This document shows, in pieces, positions 56,585 through 64,000 of a DNA stretch of 64,000 bases. Within the stretch, counting starts at the first letter, position 1; the number at the start of each line of letters is the position of its first letter. The notes under the pieces were generated by a model, which had not been told where the DNA came from, did not search any database, and saw only the letters and a program-made list of their open reading frames with translations. The translations under genes and the position numbers were made by a program. The stretch covers positions 1,364,001-1,428,000 of the forward strand of contig JAGTJL010000013.1 of the NCBI GenBank assembly GCA_020746875.1, written 5' to 3'. The DNA is from Rhexocercosporidium sp. MPI-PUGE-AT-0058 (lineage: Eukaryota; Ascomycota; Leotiomycetes; Helotiales).

Positions 56585-57853
56585 TCATCCAAAGACTCCT
56601 GTCCAACTAGGATTAGAAGTACCAGTAGAGTCGTAGATGAACCCATACCAAAGTAAACAAGCCAGCACAGTCACGAGGAAGAATATAAGCGAAAAGCAAG
56701 CGAGAACGTCAACCTTCACTCCACCTTCAGCACCGTCGATATATGTGATCAGGAGGTTGTGTCCGAGGGAGTTGAAGCGACGGCCGAAGTATTGAATGAT
56801 CATCAAGAAGGCTAGCATCGATACTGTCGACCATATATAAACGTACTCGGCAGACTTGGAGCTGGTGAAGTAGTTTCCATAAGCGACGACGTTCAGAAAT
56901 GCGCTGACAAGCATGAGATATGTTGTGAAGAGCGGTAGGATGAAGATGCTTGCAGTCCGCATTCTCAATCTTCGAAAGACGAAAAGGGAGACAGTAACGT
57001 ATGCAATCACGGCGATGGATATGACGGAAACATAGCCTGCTGAGATCGTGGTGCTGTATTGCCATCCTGGGAGCGAGCGGACCTTCGCCTTTGGAGTTAA
57101 TGATAATCTCCAAGTTCGGTACACAACTCTGAGAGCACCGTTTAGTATAACAGTATGGACCGTCAAGGCGATGGTTGCCAGTCCCATGTTGATGTTGCCT
57201 AGCTTATTCCGGACCAATGAGTATCCAGGCGATAGTCTCGCCTGTTCGTAGCCGGGCCAGGATATCCGGCCAGTGTTGGATACAGTGAAGAAAGACTGTT
57301 TCATGGACGCGAATATCATCAGCCCCTCGTTGGCGGACCAAGAGGTAAGAAACATCAATCCCCAGGCTTTCTCCCATGGGACACCGCCCATCGCCATGAG
57401 TTTGATAGCAGGCGGTAATGTCCCAAGAATAAACCACAACCATCGTAACCAAGTCATCTTTTCCAAGCTCTGGACTCCCTTAATATCATGGGAATCTTCC
57501 AGCATCTCTCCTTCACCCAAATCTTGAGCATCGTCGTTGAAACGTGACTGCAGAGTGATTGCAACAGCCTCGATGAAAGGCCGTTTCTGGTAGATGCATA
57601 CAACGGCGAGATTGATGACAACAGACAAGGTGTCTGTAGCACATAGAATAGGCGAACATCGTAGATATGTTCGGTATCGACTTGGAAGTCCACAGATACG
57701 ACCTCCGGGTTGAGACATGGAGCTTATTGCAAGAGGAACTAGTGTCCAGAAGATGGCCTGCCAGGGAACGCCAGAGGCCTGCGGCTTGAAGGCTTGAAGT
57801 GTGATCGTAGAGTTCATTGAATTCTGCGTGCTTGCAAAAATAGATGACCCCAT
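56585..57853 (-). CDS. Unknown polytopic membrane protein
   Basis: A single-exon frame of 422 residues from an ATG at 57853. About nine hydrophobic segments are visible, for example WLRWLWFILGTLPPAIKLM, INMGLATIALTVHTVILNG, YVSVISIAVIAYVTVSLFVF and CFSLIFFLVTVLACLLWYGF. A hydrophilic loop (EGEMLEDSHDIKGVQSLEK) follows the second or third helix. The N-terminus is polar and Ser/Thr-rich, without a clear signal peptide. It does not match a transporter family that I know and looks like one of the fungal-restricted membrane proteins. It is divergent from NBS1, 421 bp apart. Confidence 0.75.
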   Translation of the reverse strand: MGSSIFASTQNSMNSTITLQAFKPQASGVPWQAIFWTLVPLAISSMSQPGGRICGLPSRYRTYLRCSPILCATDTLSVVINLAVVCIYQKRPFIEAVAITLQSRFNDDAQDLGEGEMLEDSHDIKGVQSLEKMTWLRWLWFILGTLPPAIKLMAMGGVPWEKAWGLMFLTSWSANEGLMIFASMKQSFFTVSNTGRISWPGYEQARLSPGYSLVRNKLGNINMGLATIALTVHTVILNGALRVVYRTWRLSLTPKAKVRSLPGWQYSTTISAGYVSVISIAVIAYVTVSLFVFRRLRMRTASIFILPLFTTYLMLVSAFLNVVAYGNYFTSSKSAEYVYIWSTVSMLAFLMIIQYFGRRFNSLGHNLLITYIDGAEGGVKVDVLACFSLIFFLVTVLACLLWYGFIYDSTGTSNPSWTGVFG

Positions 57854-58274
57854 TGCAGAAGATTAAGTTCAAGTGAATGACTTCGCTCAATGTATATTGC
57901 ACCCTTCAGGATCTAACTCTAGATGAGAGAGAACTTAGAGGAGTGTTGAAGATGCTAGAGGCTAATGAGAAGACAACAGTGGACGGTGTAAGAGAAGCCA
58001 GGAATCCCTTCGACATAATGTACAAAGAATGAGTCATTTATCTAGGCGCACTTGGCCCTGGATAAATATTAATAGCCATCAAGCTTGACTTGGACAAGGC
58101 TGAGGTCCAGCTGAAGAGGATGGGATCACTTAGATGGGCACGTGATAAGGCGTTTAGTTTCAGACCTCGCGTCGCGACAACGACCTCCGATGTCATCATC
58201 CTCTCACTCCGCTGCAAGACAAGGGCGCAACCCATTTTTTGTACCAAACGCTCAGGAATCGTAGCATACCGAAG
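57854..58274. promoter_or_regulatory. Divergent promoter of the membrane protein gene and NBS1
   Basis: This 421-bp region lies between start codons of divergent genes. No specific motif is assigned. Confidence 0.4.
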
Positions 58275-60962
58275 ATGTGGATCTTTTCCTGCGATGGAGA
58301 TGTCTTGAAAGGTAGGCTTCTGCAGTGCTACACATTAGTTGCCTGACTGACCTCATCACAGGCAAGAGACTCTGGATCCCACCAGGAAAGGTGTTCCTTA
58401 TTGGCCGTACAGCAGCAGAGGGTATGGGACTGATCTAGCAACTCCGGCATATTACTGACAGTACCAGAGGGTCAATTTGTCGTGTCGGATAAGACGATCT
58501 CGAGGAAGCATCTTACTGTTAGGGTGGCTGAGGTCAAAGCCTCCGACTGTGTACTACATTCCATCTGCCATTTTCCCCTTCGAGGCTAACATGTTGCAGA
58601 AAAATGCAAATTATCGAACCAAACTCACAATACAAGATGGCTGCGGCGATCCGAAGGGAACCAAGATAGGCACATTGTTGAACGGGGAGCAGATCAGAGC
58701 CGAAACCAAAACACTCGAACAAGACGAGAATTTAGTTGTGCTTGGGAAATATAAATACAATTTCCGGTACCTACTACCCTGTTAACTCTTGCTTCTATCT
58801 AACAGATACAGATTCACCTGGATTCCCATGACGTTTACGTTCTCCTTTACCACCAAGGAGCAGAAAGCCGACCCATATCCAGCCCTATACGACCGCCTCA
58901 GTCCACTCGATATCAGAGTACTTGTCGATTACGAACGAAAACTTACTACACATCTCGCCGCCAAGAAGCGCAATACATCAAAAGGTCTACAAGCTCTGAT
59001 CAATGGGAAATACATTGTACACAATGATTCTTACATCGACGCTCTTGTTGTTGCAGCGACTCCGAAGGAAAGAGATGGTCCGTCTCCTCTGGAATTAGAT
59101 TTCGATGCGAACTTCCCAGATCCACTCAAGTACTTGCCTCCACGAGGAGAAGAGCCCACAGAACGTGGAGCTGATGCATATAGCCCAAACCCAGCACGTC
59201 TTAATATGTTTGATGGATACACATTTGTCTTCTACGAGAATCGACAGTTTGAGACTCTTTTACCTCCCATTACCGAAGGTTGCGGCAAGGCCCTTCTCAA
59301 AGAGGTTATTCCGAACAAGACGACAGTGGATGAATTTGTCAGATATGTCAAAAGTGTTGCTGGAGAAAAGGGCCTTGGTGAATTCGAAGATGGGAGCGAG
59401 GGGAAAGGTGTGGTTGTTGTCAAATTCAATCCCTCGAAAGGCGCTGGAATAGAATGGTATGCGGAGTTCAGCAGGCAGATTGCTCAAGTCCTAGATCACC
59501 GACTTATCGAGCAGAACGAATTCCTCGATGCTATACTCGGTAACGATGCAAGCGTACTCAGACGTCCTCTTCTGAATGAAGATCCAGACTTAATAGATCC
59601 CCGCCCAACAACCGGTACGTAAAGACCCGATTTGCGCTTGGTAGTCTTGACCACTGATATGTTACAGCTGCCGTGGTAGAATCGCAAACAGCCCGAAACT
59701 CACTAGCCCTCGAGTCTACCTCTGCAGCAATGGCTCCTCCTGAACCCCCAAGACGTGGTAGAAGACGACCAGCAAAGGCATTTGTAGGATTTGAGGACGA
59801 CTTTTCCGGACCCATCAACTCTAGCATGCCCGAACCCGAGTCTATGCAAATTGATCAACCATCAGTAGTAGAACCAGAACCATCGCAAAGCCTCTTCCTG
59901 ACTCAGGGTCCAGATTATATCCTTCATGCACCTCGATCACCTGGAGAAGAGCCTAGCAGAAAGAGACCTTTCACTCCTGCCTTCGAAGAGGAAGATGTCA
60001 TGGAGGAAGCTGCGCCGAGAGCAGCTGCTTTGAAGAGACGACGACTTGCGAATGAAGCGGAACAGAAGCTTAGGGGAGGATCGACGCCTCCACGGCGAAT
60101 CTCACCCGTACCTGCGCCTGAACCCACACCAGTCGTCAAGGATGAGCCAGCACCCAAGGGTAGGGGGAAGAAAGTCAAGAAGGAAAAGGAGGTCGACATC
60201 ATCGAAGTCAGACGTCAGCAACGAGAGAAAGCTGCAGCTGCAGAAAGAGCCGAGCGCGAATCGCTGCGAGAGGACTTTGATGACAACATCAGCCTGGAGG
60301 AGATGCGCAAACTTGTCATTGTGGAAGAAATGCCCGTCCGACGTCCAAACCCACGACCTCTACGGACCGAGAGACCAGAGGATAGTGACCGCTGGGATGA
60401 GAAGTGGAATGGCCGTGCAAATCACAAGAAGTTCAATCGCCGTCCAGGTGCTGGTGGTGCTAGAGGTCTCAATAAAGTTATTGTTCCCCTGGAGGAAGCT
60501 AAGAAGAGGGATTATGGCATTGGTGATTCGTATTGGGAAGATGAAAGCCAGCGTAAAAAGAAAGACAAAGGAAAGGGCAAGGAGACTCAGAATGTCAGCC
60601 AGATGGACACACAACCAAGACGCAGAATCGGAGCCGCCGAAGCAGCGTCTCGGATCCTAGCTAGTGAAGCCGAAGAAGAGTACGGAGCTGGAGGAAACAA
60701 TGACTCGGATTCGGATCTGGAGATCGTGAAACCTGCGCCCAAAGCTCGAGCTGGACGGTCTCAAAAGTTGGTGGATAAGACGAGTACATCTCAGAACCTG
60801 CCCACCAATACGAATAAGAGAGTTGCTGCTACGACGTTGACGAAACCAGCAGCTGCGAAGAAGGCGAAGCAGGCGCCGGTTAGGAAACAAGCCGTTCCGG
60901 ATTCGGATAGTGATGAGGAAAGTGATGAAGGACTCAAGTTCAGATTCAAGAAGAAGGCTTGA
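58275..60962 (+). CDS. NBS1: NBS1/nibrin subunit of the MRN complex
   Basis: Six exons, 58275-58311, 58362-58421, 58468-58550, 58600-58766, 58806-59614 and 59668-60962, give 816 residues. Introns are 50, 46, 49, 39 and 53 nt. The N-terminus is an FHA domain with LIGRTAA and the phosphothreonine-binding SDKTISRKHLTV, followed by BRCT repeats through about residue 370 (ALINGKYIVHNDSYIDALV, MFDGYTFVFYE). The long C-terminal part is Arg/Glu-rich and ends with a Mre11-binding-like ANHKKFNRRPG and a terminal acidic-aromatic SDEESDEGLKFRFKKK that would recruit Tel1/ATM. NBS1 brings Mre11-Rad50 to double-strand breaks in the nucleus. The tiny first exons splice in phase, and the 39-nt intron 4 is short but has good ends. 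Motif roles come from knowledge of the family. Confidence 0.9.
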
Positions 60963-61285
60963 GTGTGAGGTAATGTGGCTATTGTCTTTGAGTTTGGCGT
61001 TCGGGGATTTGGGAGCGGGAGTTCTTTTCAAGGTGTATCTGAATGGGTGGGAAGCGTGGGAAGGAAAAGGGTATCTTCTATTTGTTCTTCGTCTAGGGTA
61101 TAGACCCGTATAAGCTCTCTCTAGCTAGCCCATGTCTATTCTATTCATGCCATGCAATGCCATCCTATGCAATCCCATATCATGACCTCCAAATGGACCT
61201 GAACGCCTGCCCCCATATACACATCTCCAACACATTAAAACAAATCCTCAAATCCATCTAAAACCCTACTTACCAAAACTCTAAC
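60963..61285. other. Convergent 3' spacer
   Basis: A 320-bp spacer between the stops of NBS1 and the cytochrome b5 gene, containing a CCATG/ATGCA-like imperfect repeat at about 61130-61190. No gene is seen. Confidence 0.5.
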
Positions 61286-62368
61286 TTAATCCATCTCCTC
61301 CAACTCACTCGCCCCCCGGCTATCGCCCTCCTCAACCGCCACCCCCACAAGACAATTCTCCAACATCCCCTCCCAATTAACCCACGGATGCACCTCCCCG
61401 AACAACCTCGTCCCATCCCTCCCCGCCGCCTTCAACAGTTCCGGCCCGCCCCCAGGATGATACGGCACGTACGGCGTGATGTTATACACCTTCCCTCCCA
61501 GCACCGTCCACGCATCTTTGCCCTTCCTGCCGGTGTATTGTCTTAGCAGGCTGGGCGGGACGCGGATGTAGGGTGTTTCGAGGGGGAGGCCGCGCAGGTT
61601 GGCGGTGGGGGAGGAGGAGAGTCGTGCCCAGTCTAGCGGGGAGTGGCCTGGTGTGAGGAGGACCTTGCGGCGGGGTTTGGTGGGGATTGAGGTGTGTGTT
61701 GGAGGGGGTAGGAGGGAGGAGGAGAGGGAGGAGGCGTTGGGGGGACCGCGGTTGGGGAGGGGGGAGCGGGTTGGTGGTGCCATGAGGCCTGGGGTTGAGG
61801 ATGGGTAGGAGGGGAGTCTTGGAGGCCCGGTTGTTCCTCCTGAGGCTCGTTGTGCTGAGTTCATGGCGGGGAAGGAGGGTGCGGAGGGCTCTTCTTCCTC
61901 TTCTTCTTCCTTCTCCTCGTCGGCTTGTCCGTCGCTGCTCCCATTGCCTAAGCTGAAGGTCGGTACTGGCGCTGATATGGTTGGAGCTTGTGGATTGCGC
62001 AGAGGGAGCTGTTTCTTGAAGGGAGGTGGAGGGGGTGGCATGGCTTTGCGGTCGAGGTCTGCTTTTGCATGGTTGCTGGTGGTGGGGGGATCCGCTTTGG
62101 TGATGATTGGGAGTTGGATCTCGTTCGCGTGCTTCTCTGGTGTGATTTTTGGTCTGAATTCGGGTTTGCTCTCTCTCTTCTTCTCTGCTACTGCGACTGC
62201 GAGGCTCTTCTCAAGGTGTTGCGGGGGTGAAATATCATTCTGCTTCTTTGCAGTGTCCTTGATGGAGGGGCGAAGAAGCCATTGAAAGCACGTCCATGAT
62301 GTCGGGGGATGGCGATAGCAGAGGAATGAGACGGAGGCGATGAGGATGGAGAGTCCTAGTAGGACCAT
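61286..62368 (-). CDS. Membrane-anchored cytochrome b5-domain protein
   Basis: A single exon of 360 residues. It begins with a hydrophobic anchor (MVLLGLSILIASVSFLCY). A disordered, basic then Pro/Ser-rich linker of about 210 residues follows, with a run of acidic residues. The C-terminal domain starts at LTPGHSPLDWARL, a motif seen before cytochrome b5 domains of the Ncb5or type. It continues with YIRVPPSLLRQYTGRKGKDAW and the heme-binding HPGGG, and the second histidine lies in FGEVHPWVNWEGML. Both axial histidines are present. No reductase domain follows, so this is a free cytochrome b5-like electron carrier, probably on the ER or another membrane. An upstream start cannot be excluded. Confidence 0.88.
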   Translation of the reverse strand: MVLLGLSILIASVSFLCYRHPPTSWTCFQWLLRPSIKDTAKKQNDISPPQHLEKSLAVAVAEKKRESKPEFRPKITPEKHANEIQLPIITKADPPTTSNHAKADLDRKAMPPPPPPFKKQLPLRNPQAPTISAPVPTFSLGNGSSDGQADEEKEEEEEEEPSAPSFPAMNSAQRASGGTTGPPRLPSYPSSTPGLMAPPTRSPLPNRGPPNASSLSSSLLPPPTHTSIPTKPRRKVLLTPGHSPLDWARLSSSPTANLRGLPLETPYIRVPPSLLRQYTGRKGKDAWTVLGGKVYNITPYVPYHPGGGPELLKAAGRDGTRLFGEVHPWVNWEGMLENCLVGVAVEEGDSRGASELEEMD

Positions 62369-63561
62369 AGTGTGGTGGAGCCGCGACGAGATTGTCGAGG
62401 GTTTGTTGTTGTTGTTAATGTCGTGGTCGTCGTCGTCGGGACCTTGCCTGGTGAGTAAGTGGGATGGTGGAGCAGGGAGGTGGTTGCTGTCAGGAAATGA
62501 TACTCAGGTACGACGAGATGATGCCTGTCGGTCGTCGGGCCGGCGACGGAATGATGTCGTGACACTATGATACGAAGTACTGTGATACTGTAATACTGCA
62601 CTCGCACTGGCAGCAGCCCAGCCGTCAGCCCGTCTTCCGCCTCCACAACGACCGGGATGCCCTGGATTCCGTCGGTTTGTTTTGACATTCCACCCAGGGG
62701 ACCGAGGACGAGGATGACGCGCTGTGATCTGCCAGGCCCCCCGTCCGTGTGGTTGTTTTCTGTTGTTTCGCATGAATCTCATCAAAGCCGTGCAGGACGA
62801 TAGAGGGGCAGCATTCGGCAGAGGGGGCTTGCTGGGACTGCTCTATCCAATGCCAGTCGGTCTTCTGGATGGAGGCAGCAGGCAAACAGTTAATATTCCG
62901 GCCCTGCTATTGACAAGACACGAGAAAAAAGGAAGGAAAGACGCGGGGCCCGTGGAAAGTAAACAATAATAAAGGAAATAGTGTTGGTTAGTTAGTTAGT
63001 CGAGTATGACTTGTTAGTTGTGCTATCAGGAGTTCCGATACCATATCATATCAATCTCCTCCCCTCTGCTGCTGCTGCTGCTTCTTGCTGCCGAATGTCA
63101 CAAAATCAATTCACACATTCGTAACTTCTTAAATTTTACTATTTTTCTATTATTCGGCGTGGCATGACCCGGTAACACAGAATTCCTATTGAGCGTGCTT
63201 CGGAGCTTTTTTTCTTTTTTCGACGGTCCTGGTGTGTTTTCTGGTGCTGTACCACGTAGTCCAGTCAGTCAGTCAGTCCTCGCTTTAGCATGCGGGCTAC
63301 GATTTTGGGGGTCGCCGCTCGCTCCAAGAACCTCCAAACAACAAGCGGGAGCAGTTCGGATTCCAACTCCAACTCCAACTCCACCACCAACAACAAAAAC
63401 ACAAATGAGAACAACACCTACAATAATTCCCCCACCACATTCGCAAATGCCACCCCGACTCGACAGCGACCATCCAGACCTCCCCATCGTCCGCCTCTCC
63501 AATCCAGAGACAGCAATGCCATAATGCGAGTTCCCCCTTGACAAAAGGCAACCCGAATAAT
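62369..63561. promoter_or_regulatory. Divergent upstream region, 1.2 kb
   Basis: It lies between the cytochrome b5 gene and the right-edge gene. Overlapping short frames occur on both strands. It has a TTAG run at about 62985-63000, a GTCA run at about 63260, and a TCCAAC/CAACAA-rich low-complexity tract at 63360-63420 that makes three frames appear open. The real leader or an upstream exon of the right-edge gene may lie here. Confidence 0.4.
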
Positions 63562-64000
63562 ATGCCCCCGTACGAGAAACACAATGCCTCGAGACCGCTC
63601 ATGCCGACCCTCAGTGCCTCGACGAAGACTGCCAGTCGAACGCCATTGACCCCGAGAGTCGCGGGCTCAAATCCTTCGAATGTCGGGACGGCGTCGTCGC
63701 GTCGGCCTGCGCGATCAGATCTCCATACAACACCAGTGCCAAAGGAGGATGCCCCAACTCCAGTCTCGACCTTCCTCAGCCATAACATCACCCCGAGATC
63801 AGGATCACGAAGGGTGCGAGTGGAGAGTCCTAATTCGACGCCTACGGGAACCTCTAATGGGACACAGGTCTCCCAGAATGACTCAAGTCGAGGGGCAGAC
63901 ACCCCACCGATATACGGATCTGGACTTGGGATTACAGGAATCGACAAAGACATACCCAAGCGTCCAACGGTATCATTCAGTCCGTCCCCATCAGACATAG
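63562..64000 (+). CDS. Ser/Thr/Pro-rich protein, partial, runs off the window
   Basis: From an ATG at 63562 the frame stays open to the window edge (146 codons). The sequence is Ser/Thr/Pro/Arg-rich with ordered words such as PLMPTLSASTKTASRTPLTPRVAG, VSTFLSHNITPRSGSRRVRVES and GLGITGIDKDIPKRPTVSFSP. The NITPRSGSRxxRVES stretch recalls a motif I have seen in uncharacterised fungal proteins, but I cannot name the family. The start is uncertain: the same frame is open upstream to about 63440, and two other frames are open at 63189-63524 and 63290-63541. An upstream exon or a one-base error would change the N-terminus. Confidence 0.6.
   Translation, partial: MPPYEKHNASRPLMPTLSASTKTASRTPLTPRVAGSNPSNVGTASSRRPARSDLHTTPVPKEDAPTPVSTFLSHNITPRSGSRRVRVESPNSTPTGTSNGTQVSQNDSSRGADTPPIYGSGLGITGIDKDIPKRPTVSFSPSPSDI

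Noticed and set aside
63297..63998. Minus-strand frame of 233 codons
   Set aside because: It is Trp/Cys-rich, the shadow of the Pro/Asn/Ser-rich plus strand, with no ordered motif.

Overview
The window is nuclear DNA of a filamentous ascomycete (Pezizomycotina). The evidence is the many 45-60 nt introns with GTAAGT/GTATGT donors and CTGAC/CTAAC branch sites, genes on both strands spaced by 0.3-3 kb, lysine made by the aminoadipate route (LYS12), and fungal-only families (Clr5, Zn2Cys6, FSH hydrolase, Adp1-type ABC transporter). Leotiomycetes is my best guess from the overall look of the genes, but this was not tested. Exon joins were worked out by hand; nearly all multi-exon models keep frame from ATG to stop.

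Layout, left to right. 0-9 kb: the 3' end of an unknown gene, a Clr5-domain gene with an internally duplicated module, a decayed multi-pass membrane protein gene on the minus strand, and mitochondrial ribosomal protein uS8m. 9-14 kb: LYS12, divergent from a low-complexity Lys/Pro/Glu-rich protein. 16-24 kb: an FSH-type serine hydrolase, an FAD monooxygenase and an MFS transporter side by side, then an unknown acidic protein. 24-26.4 kb: an AT-rich stretch without genes that holds degenerate repeats of about 0.5 kb.

26-36 kb: a small RPEL-repeat protein, DNA polymerase kappa divergent from mitochondrial elongation factor G1, and an APH-like kinase. 36-41 kb: AT-rich, with a second stop-riddled gene relic, a small EthD-like protein and a PMP3-type membrane peptide in three exons. 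41-49 kb: two unknown minus-strand proteins, a SET-domain protein, a broken glutathione S-transferase gene and a six-exon Zn2Cys6 factor.

50-64 kb: a PLP aminotransferase, an Adp1-like ABC transporter with EGF-like ectodomain, a polytopic membrane protein divergent from the MRN subunit NBS1, a cytochrome b5-domain protein, and a gene running off the right edge.

Most genes are ordinary core or accessory fungal genes. The parts worth a second look are three gene relics, the AT-rich repeat block, the hydrolase/monooxygenase/transporter trio, the duplicated Clr5-linked module, and a fresh 57-bp in-frame duplication in the MFS transporter. I see no rRNA, no convincing tRNA, no CRISPR array and no intact transposon.
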